DNA of 64,000 nucleotides, from the NCBI GenBank assembly GCA_008694505.1, contig VZDJ01007755.1, positions 5,420,936-5,484,935 of the forward strand. The letters are read 5' to 3'. The DNA comes from Cyanoderma ruficeps (Eukaryota > Chordata > Aves > Passeriformes > Timaliidae). Made by a program: the position numbers and the translations under genes. How positions within the stretch are numbered: position 1 is the stretch's first letter; every line of letters starts with the position of its first letter. Shown here piece by piece: positions 53,216 to 64,000 of this stretch. A model generated the notes under the pieces. The model was not told where the DNA came from, did no database searches, and worked only from the letters and a program-made list of their open reading frames with translations.

Positions 53216-56200
53216 TTCACTGAAAGCATGACCGAAGAATTCTTCTGCATATGGTACTTACAGACACTTTTTAAGGAAATGAGAAGGCCTGTTTCATCTG
53301 AACCTAACAGCTCCACCAGTAACCTATTAAATTCTAATATTGATGTGTCAAATTATGTAAACACTAAACAAATGACCACAGCTCATGTGCAGAGCAACTC
53401 AACATCAAATGTATATTGTGCAGTTCAACTGAGTATTTGTAGTGCATTCCTAATGGGAAATGTTGGACCTATCTGTCTTGAATGGCCAATACTCACAGGT
53501 GCATAAAAAATCAGGTATGCTTTTTAGTCTCACCCTATCTGGATTTCATTTTGTTTCCTAAAGAAAGGAACACTCACAGCTTCTCAGTACATACCAATTT
53601 CTGTCTCTCTGTCCTTTGGGGCATTTTAGCAGCTATGCAAATGTCTCACATATATTAACTTAACCTCAAGATTTCGTTTAAAAAAAAAACAAAACAGGAA
53701 GAGAATAAGAACCCTAGGGAAAGTTTGTCTTTTTCTGATAACAGAGAAATCATAAGAGAGATTGATATCAATGCACAAGTATAAAATGAAGCACAATTAC
53801 TTCTGCTGCTCCTATAGCCACTTACAGTATGTATTTACTGGGGTTTCAGCAATGCCACAATTGCATCTTTTCAAGCAGTGAAATTAGTACTTTTTTGGGA
53901 GAATGACCACCAGAAATTGTGAATTGTTATCAAATTATCAAACCACATTATGTACCCATTAAAAGTAAAAAAGAAATTAAATAAAAGCTTGCTTAAATGG
54001 CATGGAGAAGCACAGGCTGATCTTTTCCTGCCTGCTGCACTCAGGCAGGATATCTAGGGGTGCTGGATGTAGAAGGTTCTGTAAGAGCAAGAGAACTGAA
54101 ACAAAACAGAGAGATTGTATCAGGTGAGAGGTTCAAAATCCTAAAAAACTGCTTGTGGTTGATCCAAGATTATGAGAAGAAATACGTCTTCCTGGTGAGC
54201 CTTGATTGTTGCAATAAGGATAAGCAGCCAAAGAGCATGGTGCCATTGAGTTTTGTGGGTACAGAACAATGTCTGAAGACTGGGCTGAAGAAAAATCCCA
54301 AAAATGGTTAGGTAAGTTGTGTTGAAAAGCGACAAAGGAGCTTCTCAGGTCAGCTCTTTGTGTTCCCAACCAAGAGGGACTGGCAGTTCCTATTTCCCTT
54401 ATTGATACCTTAAGACACATGGAAAAGGCAACAGAAGTCCAATCCAGCATTTGGAAAGAAACACAGTTGAAAAAAAAAGCAAAAAAGAAGAAAGGTTATG
54501 AATAGACAATCAGATACAAAGAGGTGATCTAATGAAGAGAGTAGAGCAAGAAGAAGCTAGGAAACTCACTCCCAAACCTGTAAACAATACTTGCTATTCT
54601 AAAGAGTATATGAGTTCAATTTTAGAGGAGAAAGTGAAATAAAAAAAATTACAGTTAGAGGGAAAAAAATAAGAAGCTGAAGGTTGGAGAAGTATAAAGC
54701 AAAGTCTTAAAAAGTCTGAAAAATAATCTACCAGATTTCTGGACTGTCATGATCATGGGGAACTGATGAATGAGAAAAAAGAGAATGCATGCAAGAAAGC
54801 AGAAGTGCTTAGGACTAATCTTGTTGGACTCGACTTAACAGCAAACACACCTTCCTGCACAGTTTGAAGGAGGGAAGTAATCAGAAGAGAGTTTCCAGTT
54901 TAACTCTTGTAATACTCACATTCAATATAATCTCTTTCAATTCCCCACCATTACGTTTACATCAAGCCACATGTATTATACTAAAGAAGCCATCTGGGTC
55001 TAATAATTTATTGTTCGATTTTCATAATACCGTTTATTTTGCATATTTTGATCTGTAAAGAAAACAGCTGCAAAAAGTACATAATCATATCTGGTGATGT
55101 GATTGAAACATTGGTCTACTGCAACCAAACTGGGGCTGAAGTTTATCTCCAGCTGCATTACTTTTGCTTCTGCCTCTGCTTAAATTTATCACATCCTATA
55201 CTGAAACTTTGTCCTTGTCTTCCAGACCCTTCTCATTCCTAACTCAGATGCCGTGCTGGACTGGTTCTCCTATCACACTCTTTGTTCCCTTAAATTTTGC
55301 CAAGTGCCAAAACTAGGCTCCTTTTTCCTGTGCTTTTTTAAAACCTAAAGAAGTAAAGAATAAATGAAAACAAGTCTTATTTAAAAATCACAGCATTTAA
55401 AAAATATTCTTCTACAAATAAATCAGAGAGTTTCTTTCCTACCATAGTCCAACATGCAAGCAAACTATATAGTCATGGAAATTACTGCCACAGAACATGA
55501 CATGAGACTGTGGCAGTATGGAGCACTATCTCCAGGAGAAAAAAGGTCGTCTCTCTAGGATATTACCCTTCCTCTCCCACTAAATCAGATATCCTGCTAA
55601 AGAAAGTGGGCAATTAAAGGCACCGATGCATCTGCACTGAAGTGAATGCAAGAAAGAACATTTAGCACGCTAAAAATTTTCATGTTGGGAATGTAATTGT
55701 CAGGGAAGAACAGCAATCTGGCATGAGATTTTTGTTTAGGAAAGCCACTATTAAGAGAATAAGAAACACCAACAGCTATGGATACTGATACCAGCACCAG
55801 TTGGGTAATTAGTTTCTCCAGCTGCAATATTCTAGGCATTAATACCATTGCCGTTTATAGCCATAGAGTGATTATTAAAAGTATAAAAATCTCCTGTGAC
55901 TGAGGTTTAATGTTGCACATTAGACTTCCAGTTAGATAACGACTGCCATCATATTTTACAATATTGTCTATTGCCACTAATGATTCCAGGTGACATATCC
56001 CAGTATGATCTTGTTATTATTTAATCCCTGTCATGTTCAGAGAAGTCTGTTGTCCTATTTTTTTGCTTTCAGCTTTCAGAATATTATGGTGGATTTTCAC
56101 TAATTTTTTGAGGAAAAATACTTGAAATTAGGAAATTGCAAATATCACAAACATTTCTCCTATTTCAGTATTTGATTTTGCAAACTGTATAAAATGCTAA

Positions 56201-57642
56201 GTCTGAAATCATGCTGATGTTGACCAATTAGTACAAGGTCATTACAGCTTTGCTTATTATCTGTTGCTTAGGTTCAGTTTTTATGTGCATTCTGGCAGTC
56301 TAAGAAAAGGGGAAAGGAGCTCTAATTCAGCCTTACTCTTTTGCCAGATCTTGATGTCAGGCTAATTCAGTTCAATCTTTTTGTAGCTCCCTATTCCACC
56401 AGCCAAAATAATCCTTTGTAATGGAATCTCCTGTACATAATGCACTTCTCGGAGTATTTTTTTAAAATTCTTAATATTCCGAATGGGTGAGAATAGGTTT
56501 ATGACAAGAGTCTCCTTAAAGGAAATCCTCAACTACTTAGTAAAACAGGATTATATGGACTTCTTAAAAAGAATTTTCCAAAGAAGTACAATGAGGAGTG
56601 GCATCTCTCCCACCCTGTCTCCTCATCCCTCCAGTTCTTCAGAAACACCTGAAAGTGGCACCTGACAGACACCATCTGTACTGACAGGAACATCAGTAAG
56701 ATGTCACAAACAAAATGCTGGAGGCAATGTCACCATTACACCTCCCTCCTCAATTCAGGCATGATTTTTTTCCCCAGAAGCACAATATGAAAAATAGATT
56801 AGCACTACCAGCCAGGCAGGGAAATACCATCAGCAATCACATAATTACTCCCATTGCATTACCTCTTAGACTTCACAGGAAAAGCCTAAACTTTCAGTTT
56901 TTTAGCATGTGGCCTGTTTGCCCAGATTAAATTTGTGCCACAGCAGTGGTAGAGCTTTCTTATTCTTTAAAAATGGCCATGGATTTCCAAGGAAGGGTAA
57001 AAGTGTACTGGAAAACAGTGTTTGCCTCAGAGCTCTTTTGTGAGTCGTTTGTGCTCTCAGTCCATCATCCAGTCTTTTCAGTGTTGCCAGTGATAGTTCA
57101 AGAGAGAAAAAAGGGTAAACACAGCAGCTAATGCTGAGAACCTCATTTTACTATGATTTCTCTGGAAATTTTCCCAGATTCCACATCTACCTTGGCACAA
57201 CAGTCTACATTTCAGAAAGTGGGTCTCACTGGAGATGCAATGAGAACAGCTACACTTACTCCAGTGGGTAGACTGCTGTTCTTCTCTCCATTTGAAATAT
57301 TGTGCCTGCTACTTATCCTTAAAAAAAAAAAAAATCCAGAGCCAGTGAGAACAAGAACAATGTACTTTTTAAAAGCCACAGGTAGGTTCCTTTCCAGTTC
57401 CCAATATTCCAGTTGCAGTACCAAGAGCAGAGTAGAAACAGAGCCCTATGACAGACAGGTCCAAAATAGTTAAGATGCTTTCTTTTGTTATCTCAGTTCT
57501 GAAGTATTTTTAGATGTTTCTTGTGCTTCTGTCTTAGTTGTAATAGGGAGATGATAGTTAAGGTCAAGACACAAAAAAGCACTATCTCTGACATTGATGC
57601 TCTGGATAATTTTTCTATACTACAAATATCAGATCCAATTTT
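53216..57642. other. Unique intronic sequence, no gene recognised
   Basis: A purine-rich A/G stretch at about 54460-54720 and an A14 run at 57321 are visible. Frames of 60 to 106 residues (53228, 54060, 54133, 57153) have no domain or splice support. Confidence 0.55.
55841..56010. promoter_or_regulatory. Candidate conserved noncoding element
   Basis: GTGATTATTAAAAGTATAAA, GGTTTAATGTTGCACATTAG, AACGACTGCCATCATATT and CCACTAATGATTCCAGGTGA in unique sequence. A weak call based only on composition. Confidence 0.25.
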
Positions 57643-58165
57643 ACAGAATCATAGAATGACTTGGGGGGAAAGGAACCTTAAAATATCATCTGGTTCCACC
57701 CTCCCTGCCACGGTAAGGACACCTTTCATTAAACCTGGCTGCTTAAACCCTATCCAACCTGGCCTTGAACACTGCCAGGAATGGGGCATACATAACTTCC
57801 TCAGGAAACCTACTTCTGTGTCTCACCATCCTCTTAGTAAAGAATTTCTTTCTAATACCTCATCTAAATTTTCCCTCTTCCAGTTTAAAGTCATTCCCCG
57901 ATGTCCTATCACTTTATGCCCTTGTAAGAAATGCTTCTTCAGCTCTCCTGCAGTCTCCTTTATGTCCTGGAATGCTGGTATAAGGTATCCCTGGAACCTT
58001 CTCTTCTCCAGGCTGAACAACCCAAACTCTTTCAGGATGTATCCACAGGCAAGGTTCTCCGGCTCCCTGAGCATCTTCATGGCCTCCTCTGGACTGGTCA
58101 AACAGGTCCATGTCCTTGTTGTGTTGGGAGTCCTAGAGGTGGACACAGAACTCTTTGTGGGATCT
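57643..58165 (-). mobile_element. CR1 LINE 3' end, longest copy in the window
   Basis: The plus strand begins ACAGAATCATAGAATGACTT, then AACCTGGCCTTGAACACTGC, AACTTCCTCAGGAAACC, TTTCTTTCTAATACCTCATC, CTTCTCCAGGCTGAACAACC and GGACACAGAACTCTTTGTGG. This is the reverse complement of about 520 bp of CR1, reaching into the end of ORF2. The 221-residue frame on the plus strand (57521-58186), the longest in the window, is antisense to this repeat and is not a gene. Confidence 0.95.
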
Positions 58166-61100
58166 TTTCTCTCCCATAGAATTTAATTCTTAGAATAGCT
58201 CCATCATTATTGCTCAGCATTTATAGCCATGTAATGTTAAAAAAAAGCGCTAAATAAAATAATTGCACGATTTCATGTAAATCTTTGTATTTATTCCAGA
58301 TAGCAAAGAGGAATCACAGCATATATATGACGGATTTCTCTCATTTCTGACAAAACAAAAAGCAAACATTCAAGAGTAGTTTTTTTCTTAAAATGTCGAA
58401 GAACAAAAGGATACAAGCTATACAGGCTGACTAGCTATTATTTTGACGGGTTCTTAAATTAAACTACATAAGTTTGAAAAAAGTGAAAAAGTTATAGTTT
58501 CAAAGACACTTGCAGTCAGTTCTTCCCTCTAAAATTAACCGTCTTTTCCTTCTGAGGAAAGTAAAATAATCACAGTAAGAAAGAAAAAACAGGCAAAATT
58601 GTTTCTTTCACAACCCATACAACGTTTAAGGGAATCCTTGTTTATTGCAAAAGGAATTTTTGTGTTTTGCAGAGGACTATTTCTTTCTATGTAATACAAT
58701 ATGAGAGTGGCCTCTCTTTTCTTCATATGACTAAAGGGGTCACTGTATCCATGGACAGCCCTTCCAGTCCTTTCTCTTCCTCTGGCTCTCTCTAAAGTAG
58801 TTCTTAGAATGAAACCCCCACTTCAAAACCTTAAAACAATTTCTAAAAAAACCCCAAACCAAACACCAAATGCTGCAATGGACCCTGTAAGTCCCCATTT
58901 TTGTCTCATGGCTATTCATCCTATGATGAAAATAATTTCTGTATTGGCGATGGGATTTCCTTTGTTCTGCACTCCCATTAAGGCACTGATTTGTGTGTTC
59001 CCCAAGGACCAGAGCACTTCTTGAGACAAACATGGGCTCAGGTGTGCTGAAAAGGTTATTCAAGAGATCCCAAGGGCAACCACAGTCTCTTCATTCACGT
59101 ACCTTTTGTCCCTGATTAAGCTTCAGCATGCTCATACAGTACGGGACTTTTTTTTTAAAATATGTTCGAGATCTTCCCCGTGTGCTAGTTCTGTGCTATA
59201 AATGGCCCATAAGTCAGCTGTAGATTGTAGGTTTCATTCTGATTTCCTTAAAATCTTACAGAAGACACTCAAATGTCTGCGTTACTGTAAAGGCACATAA
59301 ACAAAGTTCTTGACAGACAAAAGAGAAATAGCAAAAACAAAGACAAAAAATCAAGGAAAGCAAAAGCTACTATTAGTCAAAAGACTAGGAAAGGAAAAAA
59401 AAATTAACATCCCTTTACACAGCAGAAGGAAAACTGACTGCTGATGATATGGACTGGGGGCTAGGAGATTATTTGTTAACTGCTGAAGATTGAATTATGG
59501 TAGTGGAGCCAATGAAAAGAGTTACTGTTTGTTAAAGCAGTTACACTTCGTCCAGAGGAAGGTACAAACAATAAAATTGGGTAGAACAGAAAAAAAATTT
59601 GAATTGGTGACCTGGGCGTAAGGTGTGCACTGCTCCTCATTTGGCTTGTCACAGAAATGATCAGCTCATCATAACTGAGCCTTCTCCAATTAGAAGGCAG
59701 ACTCCAGGGTACTGAATTTTCTGACAGCAGGCAAATAATAATTACCATTGCTACTGGACAGCAGTCTTATCTGATTTCTGGCTTTCCAATTACTGTACAT
59801 CAAACAAATAGCCATTTTTAAAGATGTGAATTAATATTTAAGTGAAAGGATGAACCAACACAGGTGTTCAATATTTTTCCTTGAAGATAGTCTTTTTACA
59901 CTTAAATAAATAGTAGAGGAAGATTTTTGTGGAGGATAACAATTTGTGAGTCAATTAATAGCAAGGAGAGGGACAAAAAGAATCTTGAGCATCTTAGAGG
60001 CAAGAGAGACAAAAAGAGAATTTTGTCTTTCCTTATCAGTTCATTGGTTTAAGCTTATGCTTAATTTTACCAACTCTTAGTACTTATTAGGTGAATCCAA
60101 TTTGTAGAGCCATGCAGTCCATTCACCACTTATCTAAATTATTTCAATGGCACAGAGTTGGAGTTCCCTTGCAGGGTATTAAAAGGAAACTAATGAATAG
60201 GCTCTCAGGAGAAGAGATCAATCTCACCTATCTTCAGTAGGTCTATACTGTTGAAAAGTTAAGTACCTCATTTCACCTCATTGTCTATCCCTGATGTACC
60301 TCTAAAGGGCTCTAGGGTTCTTCCAAAAAATGGGTATTTAAAAGTAGTGTGACGGGCCTCAGGAGGATGTTTCTTCATCTTCCTGCTGAGGGTGGAAGGA
60401 GCCCACATAATCAACTTAGATTCGTTTGAGATGATTAATCCTCCAAATTGTTTTGAAATGTAAATCAAGACCTTAAATCCAGCAGACAGGATCTGCACTA
60501 TATGCATTTACTTAATAAATGTCATTTTTTTCATCATTTAGAGGCACTGATGAGGCTGAATCCATTATGTATAAGTTGCTTTCAAATCCTGGAAGATGGT
60601 GTATAATAAGGTGATTACTTCATATTTTTAAATAACATGTTGAAAAGTTGAAATGTAGTAATTTAAGAAGCAGGCAACAGCTTGGCTTTCTTTAAATGCA
60701 CTAACCATACCAATAAATTATATTAGCATTTATTAATAATAATATTTTCATTTAATAAACTAGTTCATTCCAAGTTGACATTTTTATCTTTTTATTTTAG
60801 TGGTGAAAAACTAATCCAATTTCCTATAAATAACACTATTTGAGCTCTTCGGATTTTGAAAAATGTTGACAATTAGAGAATAAAGGAGAAGAGAAAGAAA
60901 ATGATTAAGCAGCTGAAAAGGCTGTTCTGAGGGCACAGTGGAGGAGCTGGACAGGCTTAAACATTTTAAGTACCAGGTACTCCAAAGAAGGACAATGTGT
61001 TCAAGTGAATAAACTGAACTTGGAGACTTCCTAAGAGTGTAATGGGGTCCTAAGAAGAAAGCCAAGGGGTCTTTGGGAGCACAGGAAGAGTAGCATGCTG

Positions 61101-64000
61101 GGCAGCCCCACTGAAGATTGGGTTAGTTTGTTTCCAGGAGAATAAAATGCTGGAAAAAAAACACGGAAATGCCATGTTCTCTATAATCCACCTTCACACA
61201 GAAAGGGCAAAGACCTTAAATTATGTGGTATCAGAGGATGGCCATCCATCTGTGGAAACGGCCAAAAGATCCCCAGTTTGCAGTCTAGAGCTGGTCCAAC
61301 CCCAAATCTTCAGTTGCTTTTAGGTTGTTGCCTTGGACTGCCATTTCTTTCTTACCTAACCTGATCTCTGTTGCCTTCCATATGTACCTTACTTCCTCTG
61401 GTGTATCACGCATTTTAGAACCCAAAATCTCTTGGTTCTAAAACCTCCCCAGAAGGCACTTCTGAAAGGAATGGTTTACATACATTTATATTTGTACCAT
61501 GTGTAGAGGGAAAAAAGGATTTTTTTGCATACTCTCAATTTATCAGTATCTACAAAATAGCCATTTCATAATTATTTGATTTTTTCAAAACCACAAAACA
61601 TGAAAGCAAACTGCAGCCCCAAAGTAGACATGATCAGTGTACTTCCAGAATAGCTTGGCATTTTGTAGCAAGTAACTTACACTGCATTTATCAAACTGAA
61701 AAGAACCTTTCCTCAGGGGTGCATAATCCTTTCTGCTCCTTGCCTTATAATAAACTAGATTTATCCCTAACCTTCTCTTCTGTATAACATTTTGCAGACC
61801 TACTACATGTAGGTTTTAAACCAAATCTGCAAAGATACTGCTTTCCAATTTTCTCCAGAAAGCACTCCTAATGCTTTAAGGAAGTCGCTTCCTACATTTC
61901 CTTCCTGTACAGCTTCCAGGCACAGAAATCACACCATTAATCTCCATAAAAGTAAAAAAAAAAAAAGACAACTTCCAGTAGTCAGTATTTTGTGAGTGGG
62001 TCTGTTTTAATAGTAGCAGTTACTCTTGCAAGTAGAGTGCCTGATTTCTGCACTTAATGCCAGGTCCTGAATTGTGTCATATATGAAAGCACAAACCCAA
62101 ATAATACTCCAAGAGTCAGCAATTTTCTCAGTGAACAGAGGGCCATGGATAATGCTAAGCAGTATCAGTGACAGTTTGCTCAAGTCTAGAGAGGAACTGG
62201 ATTTCAAATAATGTGCTATAGAAGATGAACACATGACAGAAAAAACCCTCAAACACCCCTTTAAGAATAGCACAGAAATAAATTATTCAATAATACACTA
62301 ATTACCTTCACTAACTTTTCATCACTTATAGCTAAAAACTTCCAAAGTGAAATTTGAAGAATGAATAAGAAAAAATGTTAATTTTTCCAATGAGATGCAG
62401 TTCTTCTCACCTATATAATTTGCAAGCAAACTGGGTCAACAAAGTTAGGTTGTCCCATAGTCAAACATCAGTTCTACTGCATTCAGAAAGTCAGAAATAT
62501 CTGTGAAACCAAATCAAATTAAAAAATCATGTTTTGTCTGAACAGCATCCAGTCTTATCTGCATAGGGATAAATACAGACATGAATCTGGCAGAATGGCT
62601 GCTCTCTTGCAGTAAAAAGTAAAATTTTCCTAAGATAATAAGAGTACCAGCAGTAGTTGTCCTCACAAGAAAGTTTCCTTGGAAGAATAAATGTTAAGAA
62701 AATTAATTACACCAAGATAATTGAATTATTCTTGCAAAGATACAAGTTTCAAGAACAGTTCAGAGAAAAGTTCTCATGCATGCATGAAAAGAAAGATACA
62801 ATGTAGGGTTATGTTTAGTCTATTGAATCCAGCTCATGGGTATGAAATTGAAATGCAGTAGCTATGAAATTGCTTGAGATTAAGTGGCATATATGGTCAG
62901 AGCAATAGTGTGTTTGATTTCTCTACCACATTGGAGTCCAGGCTCAGGCCAAAACCAGAAATAAATGTGGTGTCTTCCTCCTATGATTTATTAAAAAAGA
63001 TCATAATCTTAACAATTTTCCAAATAAAACAACAACAACAACAAACAGAATTCTTGGTTAATTACAGGAGACATCTCATACACTCCAGTCTGATGTGTAC
63101 CAGAGTCTTGAGTTTGCTGGCATTTGCTGGCAGCAGCAATTGTGTTCACCAGCTGCTCTTGGTAAAGAGGTACAAATTGATGTAGCAATCCAATGAAAAC
63201 TAAATCCTTCAATAATTTAATGAATAAAATAGGGAAGTTACACATTAAGCACTTATATATGCCCTCTTCCTTGATGGTCAGTAGTGAAGCAAAAAGTCCA
63301 TCTCTGAGAAAGGTGGACTGGAACTTTCCTCTGATTATAGTCAGGATGAAAATTTGATGCTACACCTACATTTAAAAAAAACCTCTGGAAAACCTGCCCT
63401 CTGTTGCCTGTCATCAAAATTAACTTTGTACAAAACCCATAAATAACACTGGCTCTTTTCACGTGGATGCAAACAGGATGATCATTGCATCAACTGCAAA
63501 ATACAATACCCGTTTTTAACAAAAAAACTTCTGCTGTACCAGCAGGAATTTTGAAATAAAGGCAAAGCAACTCTGACATCAAACATCAACTGAAATGTCC
63601 TTTATCTCCATATAAATAAATAAGGTGTAACTCCTTTTAGATGACAAATGATAGAATTGGTACATTGGCTGTAAAGAGTTGCCAGCAGACTTGTGTTCTC
63701 AGATCCACAAACACAAAGTGATGAAAAATGCCATCCTCAAGTAATCAGGTATATTTTGAAGCTACCAGTAGCATCTTTATATAATCAACACCGGCAGAGA
63801 TGACATTTATGCAAATTACTTTCTAAATGGCTATTGCAATAAGTAACTGCTGTACTAAATTTCAGAGAAATTATGGCTTTAATTTACAGCACATGGGAGA
63901 ATTTTTTCCTATCTATTTTTTTCAACGTATGCATAAACATGAAAAAAAATCTTCTATAATTCAATGAGAAATGTTTTATACATCCTAGAGAAATTAACCG
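58166..64000. other. Unique intronic sequence to window end
   Basis: No exon, RNA gene or transposon was recognised. Frames at 58740-59063, 60811-61065, 62007-62273 and 62874-63245 are short and unlike known families. The simple repeats are an A13 run at 61954 and the AAC tract at 63027. Confidence 0.55.
63027..63043. repeat. (AAC)5 microsatellite
   Basis: AACAACAACAACAAC tract with one flanking partial unit. Confidence 0.85.

Larger units (their letters stand above)
40422..64000 (-). other. NKAIN3: NKAIN3 upstream intron (partial, at least 23.5 kb)
   Basis: This is the intron preceding the loop exon. The preceding coding exon should encode the third membrane region (WNVFIICFYLEVG in the family) and was not found on the minus strand up to the window end. 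The intron holds an internally deleted ERVL LTR, two CR1 3' ends and candidate conserved stretches. No promoter-like CpG island or alternative first exon is visible. Confidence 0.78.

Noticed and set aside
57521..58186. 221-codon plus-strand frame, longest in the window
   Set aside because: It is the antisense of the CR1 copy at 57643-58165; the sequence is fully explained by the repeat.

Overview
This window is vertebrate nuclear DNA, almost certainly from a bird. It is AT-rich, repeat-poor and lacks operons or dense coding. The recognisable repeats are avian: several 5'-truncated CR1 LINE 3' ends with the typical tail ending in ATTCTGTG or ATTCTATG, and ERVL-type long terminal repeats of the kind common in neoavian and passerine genomes. 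Nearly all open reading frames are chance frames or antisense frames of repeats.

One genuine coding element was found: a 198-bp internal exon on the minus strand at 40224-40421. Its 66 residues match the extracellular loop and the start of the last membrane segment of NKAIN3 (sodium/potassium-transporting ATPase-interacting protein 3). It has a polypyrimidine tract and AG acceptor on one side and a consensus GTAAGT donor on the other. The rest of the window is therefore read as two very long NKAIN3 introns: the downstream intron (window 1-40223) and the upstream intron (40422-64000). Neighbouring exons were looked for on the minus strand and not seen, which fits the very large introns known for this gene.

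Repeats by region: CR1 3' ends at about 3.1, 4.4, 12.5, 22.4, 28.5, 35.3, 43.8 and 57.6 kb; an orphan CR1 reverse-transcriptase fragment at 27.4 kb; a very old LINE relic at 18.2 kb; a complete 664-bp solo ERVL LTR at 5502-6165 with a perfect 5-bp target duplication (GTAAT); and an internally deleted LTR of related type at 51027-51276. Between them are repeat-free stretches, several with dense homeodomain-type ATTA/TAAT motifs. These are candidate conserved noncoding elements, but this is an inference because no alignment could be run.

No RNA gene, CRISPR array, coding transposase or novel multi-gene system was found. The most informative items are the NKAIN3 exon, the solo LTR with its intact target duplication, and the candidate intronic regulatory stretches.
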